From Auanema rhodensis (taxonomy: Eukaryota > Nematoda > Chromadorea > Rhabditida > Rhabditidae): a stretch of 64,000 nt of DNA. Location of the stretch: the NCBI GenBank assembly GCA_964057225.1, contig OZ059896.1, positions 22,440,501 through 22,504,500 of the forward strand, given 5' to 3'. The notes beneath the pieces were generated by a model. That model did no database searches and was not told the DNA's origin. It saw only the letters and a list, made by a program, of their open reading frames with translations. A program made the position numbers and the translations under genes. Numbering within the stretch: the stretch's first letter is position 1; each line of letters starts with the position of its first letter. Below, in pieces: positions 36,139-49,477 of the stretch.

Positions 36139-38596
36139 AAGTTCACACTTATATCCTCGATTTTCACCCTGAAGAATTAATTTTTTCGTAGAATAACATT
36201 GTCCATCGTCTTTGCCTTGAAAAAAGGAATCTAAAAACATCTACTTTTTGCTAAATTATTTTGAAATTTTTCGAAAAAATTTTTGTCAAAATGTTTTTGG
36301 AAGCAATGTTGAGTGTACATGGAAACTCAACATACACTAATGCATCATTTTTCAAACGATCATAACTAATTTTTGTATTAAGCGTTTCTCAATGTAGTAT
36401 AGTGCATTCGATGCGGATTTTCAAGCTGCGTCGATCTGTGTTATGAGATTTGCGCTAGCTTAAAAATGCACCGAGATATCAACTGATATAAGTTCACACT
36501 TATATCCTCGATTTTCACCCTGAAGAATTAATTTTTTTCGTTGAATAACATTGTCCATCGTCTTTGCCTTGAAGAAAGGAATCTAAAAACATCTACTTTT
36601 TGCTAAATTATTTTGAAATTTTTCGAAAAAATTTTTGTCAAAATGTTTTTGGAAGCAATGTTGAGTGTACATGGAAACTCAACATACACTAATGCATCAT
36701 TTTTCAAACGATCATAACTAATTTTTGTATTAAGCGTTTCTCAATGTAGTATAGTGCATTCGATGCGGATTTTTAAGCTGCGTCGATCTGTGTTATCAGA
36801 TTTGCGCTAGCTTAAAAATGCACCGAGATATCAACTGATATAAGTTCACACTTATATCCTCGATTTTCACCCTGAAGAATTAATTTTTTCGTTGAATAAC
36901 ATTGTCCATCGTCTTTGCCTTAAAAAAAGGAATCTAAAAACATCTACTCTTTGCTAAATTATTTTGAAATTTATCGAAAAAATTTTTATCAAAATGTTTT
37001 TGGAAGCAATGTTGAGTGTACATGGAAACTCAACATACACTAAGGCATCATTTTTCAAACGATCATAACTAATTTTTGTATTAAGCGTTTCTCAATGTAG
37101 TATAGTGCATTCGATGCGGATTTTTAAGTTGCGTCGATCTGTGTTATCAGATTTGCGCTAGCTTAAAAATGCACCAAGATATCAACTGATATAAGTGCAC
37201 ACTTATATCCTCGATTTTCACCCTGAAGAATTAATTTTTTCGTTGAATAACATTGTCCATCGTCTTTGCCTTGAAAAAAGGAATCTATAAACATCTACTT
37301 TTTGCTAAATTATTTTGAAATTTTTCGAAAAAATTTTTATCAAAATGTTTTTGGAAGCAATGTTGAGTGTACATGGAAACTCAACATACACTAAGGCATC
37401 ATTTTTCAAACGATCATAACTAATTTTTGTATTAAGCGTTTCTCAAAGTAGTATAGTGCATTCGATGCGGATTTTTAAGCTGCGTCGATCTGTGTTATCA
37501 GATCTGCGCTAGCTTAAAAATGCACCGAGATATCAACTGATATAAGTTCACACTTATATCCTCGATTTTCACCCTGAAGAATTAATTTTTTCGTTGGATA
37601 ACATTGTCCATCGTCTTTGCCTTGAGAAAAGGAATCTAAAAACATCTACTTTTTGCTAAATTATTTTGAAATTTTTCGAAAAAATTTTTGTCAAAATGTT
37701 TTTGGAAGCAATGTTGAGTGTACATGGAAACTCAACATACACTAATGCATCAATTTTCAAACGATCATAACTAATTTTTGTATTAAGCGTTTCTCAAAGT
37801 AGTATAGTGCATTCGATGCGGATTTTTAAGCTGCGTCGATCTGTGTTATCAGATTTGCGCTAGCTTGAAAATGCACCGAGATATCAACTGATATAAGTTC
37901 ACACTTATATCCTCGATTTTCACCCTGAAGAATTGATTTTTTCGTTGAATAACATTGTCCATCGTTTTTGCCTTGAAAAAAGAAATCTAAAAACATCTAC
38001 TTTTTGCTAAATTATTTTGAAATTTTTCGAAAAAATTTTTGTCAAAATGTTTTTGGAAGCAATGTTGATTGTACATGGAAACTCAACATACACTAATGCA
38101 TCATTTTTCAAACAATCATAACTAATTTTTGTATTAAGCGTTTTTCAATGTAGTATAGTGCATTCGATGCGGATTTTTAAGCTGCGTCGATCTGTGTTAT
38201 CAGATTTGCGCTAGCTTAAAAATGCACCGAGATATCAACTGATATAAGTTCACACTTATATCCTCGATTTTCACCCTGAAGAATTAATTTTTTCGTTGAA
38301 TAACATTGTCCATCGTCTTTGCCTTGAAAAAAGGAATCTAAAAACATCTACTTTTTGCTAAATTATTTTGAAATTTTTCGAAAAAATTTTTGTCAAAATG
38401 TTTTTGGAAGCAATGTTGATTGTACATGGAAACTCAACATACACTAATGCATCATTTTTCAAACGATCATAACTAATTTTTGTATTAAGCGTTTCTCAAT
38501 GTAGTATAGTGCATTCGATGCGGATTTTTAAGTTGCGTCGATCTGTGTTATCAGATTTGCGCTAGCTTAAAAATGCACCAAGATATCAACTGATAT
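36139..38596 (+). repeat. Most diverged monomers of the window, M104-M110
   Basis: Starts are 36139, 36490, 36842, 37193, 37544, 37895 and 38246. Singletons cluster here: ttttCaagctg and gttatGag (36139), a 7-T run and gaaGaaagg with 352 bp (36490), ctactCtttg and ttAtcg (36842), aatctaTaaac (37193), gttgGataac, gaGaaaagg and catcAatttt (37544). Others are shared by neighbours: tttttAtcaaaatg and ctaaGgcatc (36842, 37193), and caaAgtag (37193, 37544). Higher divergence between neighbours fits an older stretch less touched by homogenisation. The sequence remains ordinary satellite. Confidence 0.83.
38246..38596 (+). repeat. Chimeric monomer M110
   Basis: The left two thirds match the monomer at 32980 (cgTTg, gg, gATtgt), and like it M110 follows an aacAatc/gcgttTttc monomer (37895, compare 32629). 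The right end instead carries aagTtgcg, caccAagata and the following aagTGcac, which are otherwise private to the monomer at 36842 and its junction at 37193. The next monomer (38597) has the aagTGcac start but continues as an ordinary cgTAg Z type. Two class switches within about 400 bp indicate a short conversion tract or two exchanges. Confidence 0.78.
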
Positions 38597-39298
38597 AAGT
38601 GCACACTTATATCCTCGATTTTCACCCTGAAGAATTAATTTTTTCGTAGAATAACATTGTCCATCGTCTTTGCCTTGAAAAAAGGAATCTAAAAACATCT
38701 ACTTTTTGCTAAATTATTTTGAAATTTTTCGAAAAAATTTTTGTCAAAATGTTTTTGGAAGCAATGTTGAGTGTACATGGAAACTCAACATACACTAATG
38801 CATCATTTTTCAAACGATCATAACTAATTTTTGTATTAAGCGTTTCTCAATGTAGTATAGTGCATTCGATGCGGATTTTTAAGCTGCGTCGATCTGTGTT
38901 ATCAGATTTGCGCTAGCTTAAAAATGCACCGAGATATCAACTGATATAAGTTCACACTTATATCCTCGATTTTCACCCTGAAGAATTGATTTTTTCGTTG
39001 AATAACATTGTCCATCGTTTTTGCCTTGAAAAAAGAAATCTAAAAACATCTACTTTTTGCTAAATTATTTTGAAATTTTTCGAAAAAATTTTTGTCAAAA
39101 TGTTTTTGGAAGCAATGTTGATTGTACATGGAAACTCAACATACACTAATGCATCATTTTTCAAACAATCATAACTAATTTTTGTATTAAGCGCTTTTCA
39201 ATGTAGTATAGTGCATTCGATGCGGATTTTTAAGCTGCGTCGATCTGTGTTATCAGATTTGCGCTAGCTTAAAAATGCACCGAGATATCAACTGATAT
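38597..39298 (+). repeat. Z-N pair leading into block A'
   Basis: Starts are 38597 (Z with aagTGcac) and 38948 (N with aacAatc and gcgCttttc). E follows at 39299. The N-E junction is therefore also the left boundary of the second super-unit. The sequence upstream of base 1 lies outside the window, so it cannot be seen whether the first super-unit also begins after an N monomer. Confidence 0.83.
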
Positions 39299-42200
39299 AA
39301 GTTCACACTTATATCCTCGATTTTCACCCTGAAGAATTAATTTTTTCGTTGAATAACATTGTCCATCGTCTTTGCCTTGAAAAAAGGAATTCAAAAACAT
39401 CTACTTTTTGCTAAATTATTTTGAAATTTTTCGAAAAAATTTTTGTCAAAATGTTTTTGGAAGCAATGTTGAGTGTACATGGAAACTCAACATACACTAA
39501 TGCATCATTTTTCAAACGATCATAACTAATTTTTGTATTAAGCGTTTCTCAATGTAGTATAGTGCATTCGATGCGGATTTTTAAGCTGCGTCGATCTGTG
39601 TTAACAGATTTGCGCTAGCTTAAAAATGCACCGAGATATTAACTGATATAAGTTCACACTTATATCCTCGATTTTCACCCTGAAGAATTAATTTTTTCGT
39701 AGAATAACATTGTCCATCGTCTTTGCCTTGAAAAAAGGAATCTAAAAACATCTACTTTTTGCTAAATTATTTTGAAATTTTTCGAAAAAATTTTTGTCAA
39801 AATGTTTTTGGAAGCAATGTTGAGTGTACATGGAAACTCAACATACACTAATGCATCATTTTTCAAACGATCATAACTAATTTTTGTATTAAGCGTTTCT
39901 CAATGTAGTATAGTGCATTCGATGCGGATTTTTAAGCTGCGTCGATCTGTGTTATCAGATTTGCGCTAGCTTAAAAATGCATCGATATATCAACTGATAT
40001 AAGTTCACACTTATATCCTCGATTTTCACCCTGAAGAATTAATTTTTTCGTAGAATAACATTGTCCATCGTCTTTGCCTTGAAAAAAGGAATCTAAAAAC
40101 ATCTACTTTTTGCTAAATTATTTTGAAATTTTTCGAAAAAATTTTTGTCAAAATGTTTTTGGAAGCAATGTTGAGTGTACATGGAAACTCAACATACACT
40201 AATGCATCATTTTTCAAACGATCATAACTAATTTTTGTATTAAGCGTTTCTCAATGTAGTATAGTGCATTCGATGCGGATTTTTAAGCTGCGTCGATCTG
40301 TGTTATCAGATTTGCGCTAGTTTAAAAATGCACCGAGATATCAACTGATATAAGTTCACACTTATATCCTCGATTTTCACCCTGAAGAATTGATTTTTTC
40401 GTTGAATAACATTGTCCATCGTCTTTGCCTTGAAAAAAGGAATCTAAAAACATCTACTTTTTGCTAAATTATTTTGAAATTTTTCGAAAAAATTTTTGTC
40501 AAAATGTTTTTGGAAGCAATGTTGAGTGTACATGGAAACTCAACATACACTAATGCATCATTTTTCAAACGATCATAACTAATTTTTGTATTAAGCGTTT
40601 CTCAATGTAGTATAGTGCATTCGATGCGGATTTTTAAGCTGCGTCGATCTGTGTTAACAGATTTGCGCTAGCTTAAAAATGCACCGAGATATTAACTGAT
40701 ATAAGTTCACACTTATATCCTCGATTTTCACCCTGAAGAATTAATTTTTTCGTAGAATAACATTGTCCATCGTCTTTGCCTTGAAAAAAGGAATCTAAAA
40801 ACATCTACTTTTTGCCAAATTATTTTGAAATTTTTCGAAAAAATTTTTGTCAAAATGTTTTTGGAAGCAATGTTGAGTGTACATGGAAACTCAACATACA
40901 CTAATGCATCATTTTTCAAACGATCATAACTAATTTTTGTATTAAGCGTTTCTCAATGTAGTATAGTGCATTCGATGCGGATTTTTAAGCTGCGTCGATC
41001 TGTGTTATCAGATTTGCGCTAGCTTAAAAATGCATCGATATATCAACTGATATAAGTTCACACTTATATCCTCGATTTTCACCCTGAAGAATTAATTTTT
41101 TCGTAGAATAACATTGTCCATCGTCTTTGCCTTGAAAAAAGGAATCTAAAAACATCTACTTTTTGCTAAATTATTTTGAAATTTTTCGAAAAAATTTTTG
41201 TCAAAATGTTTTTGGAAGCAATGTTGAGTGTACATGGAAACTCAACATACACTAATGCATCATTTTTCAAACGATCATAACTAATTTTTGTATTAAGCGT
41301 TTCTCAATGTAGTATAGTGCATTCGATGCGGATTTTTAAGCTGCGTCGATCTGTGTTATCAGATTTGCGCTAGTTTAAAAATGCACCGAGATATCAACTG
41401 ATATAAGTTCACACTTATATCCTCGATTTTCACCCTGAAGAATTGATTTTTTCGTTGAATAACATTGTCCATCGTTTTTGCCTTGAAAAAAGAAATCTAA
41501 AAACATCTACTTTTTGCTAAATTATTTTGAAATTTTTCGAAAAAATTTTTGTCAAAATGTTTTTGGAAGCAATGTTGAGTGTACATGGAAACTCAACATA
41601 CACTAATGCATCATTTTTCAAACGATCATAACTAGTTTTTGTATTAAGCGTTTCTCAATGTAGTATAGTGCATTCGATGCAGATTTTTAAGCTGCGTCGA
41701 TCTGTGTTATCAGATTTGCGCTAGCTTAAAAATGCACCGAGATATCAACTGATATAAGTTCACACTTATATCCTCGATTTTCACCCTGAAGAATTGATTT
41801 TTTCGTTGAATAACATTGTCCATCGTTTTTGCTTTGAAAAAAGAAATCTAAAAACATCTACTTTTTGCTAAATTATTTTGAAATTTTTCGGAAAAATTTT
41901 TGTCAAAATGTTTTTGGAAGCAATGTTGATTGTACATGGAAACTCAACATACACTAATGCATCATTTTTCAAACGATCATAACTAATTTTTGTATCAAGC
42001 GTTTCTCAATGTAGTATAGTGCATTCGATGCGCATTTTTAAGCTGCGTCGAGCTGTGTTATCAGATTTGCGCTAGCTTAAAAATGCACCGAGATATCAAC
42101 TGATATAAGTTCACACTTATATCCTCGATTTTCACCCTGAAGAATTGATTTTTTCGTTGAATAACATTGTCCATCGTTTTTGCCTTGAAAAAAGAAATCT

Positions 42201-45200
42201 AAAAACATCTACTTTTTGCTAAATTATTTTGAAATTTTTCGGAAAAATTTTTGTCAAAATGTTTTTGGAAGCAATGTTGATTGTACATGGAAACTCAACA
42301 TACACTAATGCATCATTTTTCAAACGATCATAACTAATTTTTGTATTAAGCGTTTCTCAATGTAGTATAGTGCATTCGATGCGCATTTTTAAGCTGCGTC
42401 GAGCTGTGTTATCAGATTTGCGCTAGCTTAAAAATGCACCGAGATATCAACTGATATAAGTTCACACTTATATCCTCGATTTTCACCCTGAAGAATTAAT
42501 TTTTTCGTAGAATAACATTGTCCATCGTCTTTGCCTTGAAAAAAGGAATCTAAAAACATCTACTTTTTGCTAAATTATTTTGAAATTTTTCGAAAAAATT
42601 TTTGTCAAAATGTTTTTGGAAGCAATGTTGAGTGTACATGGAAACTCAACATACACTAATGCATCATTTTCCAAACGATCATAACTAATTTTTGTATTAA
42701 GCGTTTCTCAATGTAGTATAGTGCATTCGATGCGGATTTTTAAGCTGCGTCGATCTGTGTTATCAGATTTGCGCTAGCTTAAAAATGCACCGAGATATCA
42801 ACTGATATAAGTTCACACTTATATCATCGATTTTCACCCTGAAGAATTAATTTTTTCGTTGAATAACATTGTCCATCGTCTTTGCCTTAAAAAAGGAATC
42901 TAAAAACATCTACTTTTTGCTAAATTATTTTGAAATTTTTCGAAAAAATTTTTGTCAAAATGTTTTTGGAAGCAATGTTGAGTGTACATGGAAACTCAAC
43001 ATACACTAATGCATCATTTTCCAAACGATCATAACTAATTTTTGTATTAAGCGTTTCTCAATGTAGTATAGTGCATTCGATGCGGATTTTTAAGCTGCGT
43101 CGATCTGTGTTATCAGATTTGCGCTAGCTTAAAAATGCACCGATATATCAACTGATATAAGTTCACACTTATATCCTCGATTTTCACCCTGAAGAATTAA
43201 TTTTTTCGTAGAATAACATTGTCCATCGTCTTTGCCTTGAAAAAAGGAATCTAAAAACATCTACTTTTTGCTAAATTATTTTGAAATTTTTCGAAAAAAT
43301 TTTTGTCAAAATGTTTTTGGAAGCAATGTTGAGTGTACATGGAAACTCAACATACACTAATGCATCATTTTTCAAACGATCATAACTAATTTTTGTATTA
43401 AGCGTTTCTCAATGTAGTATAGTGCATTCGATGCGGATTTTTAAGCTGCGTCGATCTGTGTTATCAGATTTGCGCTAGCTTAAAAATGCACCGAGATATC
43501 AACTGATATAAGTTCACACTTATATCATCGATTTTCACCCTGAAGAATTAATTTTTTTTCGTTGAATAACATTGTCCATCGTCTTTGCCTTAAAAAAGGA
43601 ATCTAAAAACATCTACTTTTTGCTAAATTAATTTGAAATTTTTCGAAAAAATTTTTGTCAAAATGTTTTTGGAAGCAATGTTGAGTGTACATGGAAACTC
43701 AACATACACTAATGCATCATTTTTCAAACGATCATAACTAATTTTTGTATTAAGCGTTTCTCAATGTAGTATAGTGCATTTGATGCGGATTTTTAAGCTG
43801 CGTCGATCTGTGTTATCAGATTTGCGCTAGCTTAAAAATGCACCGAGATATCAACTGATATAAGTTCACACTTATATCCTCGATTTTCACCCTGAAGAAT
43901 TGATTTTTTCGTTGAATAACATTGTCCATCGTTTTTGCCTTGAAAAAAGAAATCTAAGAACATCTACTTTTTGCTAAATTATTTTGAAATTTTTCGAAAA
44001 AATTTTTGTCAAAATGTTTTTGGAAGCAATGTTGATTGTACATGGAAACTCAACATACACTAATGCATCATTTTTCAAACGATCATAACTAATTTTTGTA
44101 TTAAGCGTTTCTCAATGTAGTATAGTGCATTCGATGCGGATTTTTAAGCTGCGTCGATCTGTGTTATCAGATTTGCGCTAGCTTAAAAATGCACCGAGAT
44201 ATCAACTGATATAAGTTCACACTTATATCCTCGATTTTCACCCTGAAGAATTAATTTTTTCGTTGAATAACATTGTCCATCGTCTTTGCCTTGAAAAAAG
44301 GAATCTAAAAACATCTACTTTTTGCTAAATTATTTTGAAATTTTTCGAAAAAATTTTTGTCAAAATGTTTTTGGAAGCAATGTTGAGTGTACATGGAAAC
44401 TCAACATACACTAATGCATCATTTTTCAAACGATCATAACTAATTTTTGTATTAAGCGTTTCTCAATGTAGTATAGTGCATTCGATGCGGATTTTTAAGC
44501 TGCGTCGATCTGTGTTATCAGATTTGCGCTAGCTTAAAAATGCACCGATATATCAACTGATATAAGTTCACACTTATATCCTCGATTTTCACCCTGAAGA
44601 ATTGATTTTTTCGTTGAATAACATTGTCCATCGTTTTTGCCTTGAAAAAAGAAATCTAAAAACATCTACTTTTTGCTAAATTATTTTGAAATTTTTCGAA
44701 AAAATTTTTGTCAAAATGTTTTTGGAAGCAATGTTGAGTGTACATGGAAACTCAACATACACTAATGCATCATTTTTCAAACGATCATAACTAATTTTTG
44801 TATTAAGCGTTTCTCAATGTAGTATAGTGCATTCGATGCGGATTTTTAAGCTGCGTCGATCTGTGTTATCAGATTTGCGCTAGCTTAAAAATGCACCGAG
44901 ATATCAACTGATATAAGTTCACACTTATATCCTCGATTTTCACCCTGAAGAATTAATTTTTTCGTAGAATAACATTGTCCATCGTCTTTGCCTTGAAAAA
45001 AGGAATCTAAAAACATCTACTTTTTGCTAAATTATTTTGAAATTTTTCGAAAAAATTTTTGTCAAAATGTTTTTGGAAGCAATGTTGAGTGTACATGGAA
45101 ACTCAACATACACTAATGCATCATTTTTCAAACGATCATAACTAATTTTTGTATTAAGCGTTTCTCAATGTAGTATAGTGCATTCGATGCGGATTTTTAA

Positions 45201-48200
45201 GCTGCGTCGATCTGTGTTATCAGATTTGCGCTAGCTTAAAAATGCACCGATATATCAACTGATATAAGTTCACACTTATATCCTCGATTTTCACCCTGAA
45301 GAATTAATTTTTTCGTAGAATAAAATTGTCCATCGTCTTTGCCTTGAAAAAAGGAATCTAAAAACATCTACTTTTTGCTAAATTATTTTGAAATTTTTCG
45401 AAAAAATTTTTGTCAAAATGTTTTTGGAAGCAATGTTGAGTGTAAATGGAAACTCAACATACACTAATGCATCATTTTTCAAACGATCATAACTAATTTT
45501 TGTATTAAGCGTTTCTCAATGTAGTATAGTGCATTCGATGCGGATTTTTAAGCTGCGTCGATCTGTGTTATCAGATTTGCGCTAGCTTAAAAATGCACCG
45601 AGATATCAACTGATATAAGTTCACACTTATATCCTCGATTTTCACCCTGAAGAATTGATTTTTTCGTTGAATAACATTGTCCATCGTTTTTGCCTTGAAA
45701 AAAGAAATCTAAAAACATCTACTTTTTGCTAAATTATTTTGAAATTTTTCGAAAAAATTTTTGTCAAAATGTTTTTGGAAGCAATGTTGATTGTACATGG
45801 AAACTCAACATACACTAATGCATCATTTTTCAAACAATCATAACTAATTTTTGTATTAAGCGCTTTTCAATGTAGTATAGTGCATTCGATGCGGATTTTT
45901 AAGCTGCGTCGATCTGTGTTATCAGATTTGCGCTAGCTTAAAAATGCACCGAGATATCAACTGATATAAGTTCACACTTATATCCTCGATTTTCACCCTG
46001 AAGAATTAATTTTTTCGTTGAATAACATTGTCCATCGTCTTTGCCTTGAAAAAAGGAATTCAAAAACATCTACTTTTTGCTAAATTATTTTGAAATTTTT
46101 CGAAAAAATTTTTGTCAAAATGTTTTTGGAAGCAATGTTGAGTGTACATGGAAACTCAACATACACTAATGCATCATTTTTCAAACGATCATAACTAATT
46201 TTTGTATTAAGCGTTTCTCAATGTAGTATAGTGCATTCGATGCGGATTTTTAAGCTGCGTCGATCTGTGTTAACAGATTTGCGCTAGCTTAAAAATGCAC
46301 CGAGATATTAACTGATATAAGTTCACACTTATATCCTCGATTTTCACCCTGAAGAATTAATTTTTTCGTAGAATAACATTGTCCATCGTCTTTGCCTTGA
46401 AAAAAGGAATCTAAAAACATCTACTTTTTGCTAAATTATTTTGAAATTTTTCGAAAAAATTTTTGTCAAAATGTTTTTGGAAGCAATGTTGAGTGTACAT
46501 GGAAACTCAACATACACTAATGCATCATTTTTCAAACGATCATAACTAATTTTTGTATTAAGCGTTTCTCAATGTAGTATAGTGCATTCGATGCGGATTT
46601 TTAAGCTGCGTCGATCTGTGTTATCAGATTTGCGCTAGCTTAAAAATGCATCGATATATCAACTGATATAAGTTCACACTTATATCCTCGATTTTCACCC
46701 TGAAGAATTAATTTTTTCGTAGAATAACATTGTCCATCGTCTTTGCCTTGAAAAAAGGAATCTAAAAACATCTACTTTTTGCTAAATTATTTTGAAATTT
46801 TTCGAAAAAATTTTTGTCAAAATGTTTTTGGAAGCAATGTTGAGTGTACATGGAAACTCAACATACACTAATGCATCATTTTTCAAACGATCATAACTAA
46901 TTTTTGTATTAAGCGTTTCTCAATGTAGTATAGTGCATTCGATGCGGATTTTTAAGCTGCGTCGATCTGTGTTATCAGATTTGCGCTAGTTTAAAAATGC
47001 ACCGAGATATCAACTGATATAAGTTCACACTTATATCCTCGATTTTCACCCTGAAGAATTGATTTTTTCGTTGAATAACATTGTCCATCGTTTTTGCCTT
47101 GAAAAAAGAAATCTGAAAACATCTACTTTTTGCTAAATTATTTTGAAATTTTTCGAAAAAATTTTTGTCAAAATGTTTTTGGAAGCAATGTTGAGTGTAC
47201 ATGGAAACTCAACATACACTAATGCATCATTTTTCAAACGATCATAACTAATTTTTGTATTAAGCGTTTCTCAATGTAGTATAGTGCATTCGATGCAGAT
47301 TTTTAAGCTGCGTCGATCTGTGTTATCAGATTTGCGCTAGCTTAAAAATGCACCGAGATATCAACTGATATAAGTTCACACTTATATCCTCGATTTTCAC
47401 CCTGAAGAATTGATTTTTTCGTTGAATAACATTGTCCATCGTTTTTGCCTTGAAAAAAGAAATCTAAAAACATCTACTTTTTGCTAAATTATTTTGAAAT
47501 TTTTCGGAAAAATTTTTGTCAAAATGTTTTTGGAAGCAATGTTGATTGTACATGGAAACTCAACATACACTAATGCATCATTTTTCAAACGATCATAACT
47601 AATTTTTGTATTAAGCGTTTCTCAATGTAGTATAGTGCATTCGATGCGCATTTTTAAGCTGCGTCGAGCTGTGTTATCAGATTTGCGCTAGCTTAAAAAT
47701 GCACCGAGATATCAACTGATATAAGTTCACACTTATATCCTCGATTTTCACCCTGAAGAATTAATTTTTTCGTAGAATAACATTGTCCATCGTCTTTGCC
47801 TTGAAAAAAGGAATCTAAAAACATCTACTTTTTGCTAAATTATTTTGAAATTTTTCGAAAAAATTTTTGTCAAAATGTTTTTGGAAGCAATGTTGAGTGT
47901 ACATGGAAACTCAACATACACTAATGCATCATTTTCCAAACGATCATAACTAATTTTTGTATTAAGCGTTTCTCAATGTAGTATAGTGCATTCGATGCGG
48001 ATTTTTAAGCTGCGTCGATCTGTGTTATCAGATTTGCGCTAGCTTAAAAATGCACCGAGATATCAACTGATATAAGTTCACACTTATATCCTCGATTTTC
48101 ACCCTGAAGAATTAATTTTTTCGTTGAATAACACTGTCCATCGTCTTTGCCTTGAAAAATGGAATCTAAAAACATCTACTTTTTGCTAAATTATTTTGAA

Positions 48201-48424
48201 ATTTTTCGAAAAAATTTTTGTCAAAATGTTTTTGGAAGCAATGTTGAGTGTACATGGAAACTCAACATACACTAATGCATCATTTTTCAAACGATCATAA
48301 CTAATTTTTGTATTAAGCGTTTCTCAATGTAGTATAGTGCATTCGATGCGGATTTTTAAGCTGCGTCGATCTGTGTTATCAGATTTGCGCTAGTTTAAAA
48401 ATGCACCGAGATATCAACTGATAT
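39299..48424 (+). repeat. Block A': near-perfect copy of block A
   Basis: 26 monomers, 9126 bp, the same length as 1-9126 and in the same order. All rare markers are shared: the 8-T run near 43549, aatctaAG, aataaaattg, gtaAatgg, actaGttttt, aatctGaaa (47115), aacaCtgtcc and aaaaatgg. Differences noticed by eye are T at the position matching 835, C at 40816 (tttgcCaaat) and C at 41996 (gtatCaagc). The few differences make a simple assembly duplication less likely but do not exclude it. After 48424 the copies stop being colinear. Confidence 0.93.
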
Positions 48425-49477
48425 AAGTTCACACTTATATCCTCGATTTTCACCCTGAAGAATTGATTTTTTCGTTGAATAACATTGTCCATCGTTTTTG
48501 CCTTGAAAAAAGAAATCTAAAAACATCTACTTTTTGCTAAATTATTTTGAAATTTTTCGAAAAAATTTTTGTCAAAATGTTTTTGGAAGCAATGTTGAGT
48601 GTACATGGAAACTCAACATACACTAATGCATCATTTTTCAAACGATCATAACTAATTTTTGTATTAAGCGTTTCTCAATGTAGTATAGTGCATTCGATGC
48701 AGATTTTTAAGCTGCGTCGATCTGTGTTATCAGATTTGCGCTAGCTTAAAAATGCACCGAGATATCAACTGATATAAGTTCACACTTATATCCTCGATTT
48801 TCACCCTGAAGAATTGATTTTTTCGTTGAATAACATTGTCCATCGTTTTTGCCTTGAAAAAAGAAATCTAAAAACATCTACTTTTTGCTAAATTATTTTG
48901 AAATTTTTCGGAAAAATTTTTGTCAAAATGTTTTTGGAAGCAATGTTGATTGTACATGGAAACTCAACATACACTAATGCATCATTTTTCAAACGATCAT
49001 AACTAATTTTTGTATTAAGCGTTTCTCAATGTAGTATAGTGCATTCGATGCGCATTTTTAAGCTGCGTCGAGCTGTGTTATCAGATTTGCGCTAGCTTAA
49101 AAATGCACCGATATATCAACTGATATAAGTTCACACTTATATCCTCGATTTTCACCCTGAAGAATTAATTTTTTCGTAGAATAACATTGTCCATCGTCTT
49201 TGCCTTGAAAAAAGGAATCTAAAAACATCTACTTTTTGCTAAATTATTTTGAAATTTTTCGAAAAAATTTTTGTCAAAATGTTTTTGGAAGCAATGTTGA
49301 GTGTACATGGAAACTCAACATACACTAATGCATCATTTTTCAAACGATCATAACTAATTTTTGTATTAAGCGTTTCTCAATGTAGTATAGTGCATTCGAT
49401 GCGGATTTTTAAGCTGCGTCGATCTGTGTTATCAGATTTGCGCTAGCTTAAAAATGCACCGAGATATCAACTGATAT
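48425..49477 (+). repeat. Three monomers replacing M27-M31 of the first super-unit
   Basis: Starts are 48425, 48776 and 49127. The classes are a V-like monomer (ttGat, gcAGat), a W with a ccgatata end, and Z. In the first super-unit the equivalent interval holds five monomers, W-W-X-Y-Z. W with a ccgatata end is a combination I did not see elsewhere, which suggests that the junction passed through this monomer. Confidence 0.8.

Noticed and set aside
40728-40919. 63-codon minus-strand open frame
   Set aside because: It is opened by one substitution (tttgcCaaat at 40816), which changes a TAG to TGG. The matching monomer in block A at 1405 keeps the stop, so there is no conservation.
46975-47202. 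Identical 75-codon minus-strand open frame
   Set aside because: It is the copy of the 7677-7904 frame inside block A', carried along by the duplication. Identity between the two reflects recent DNA duplication, not conserved coding.
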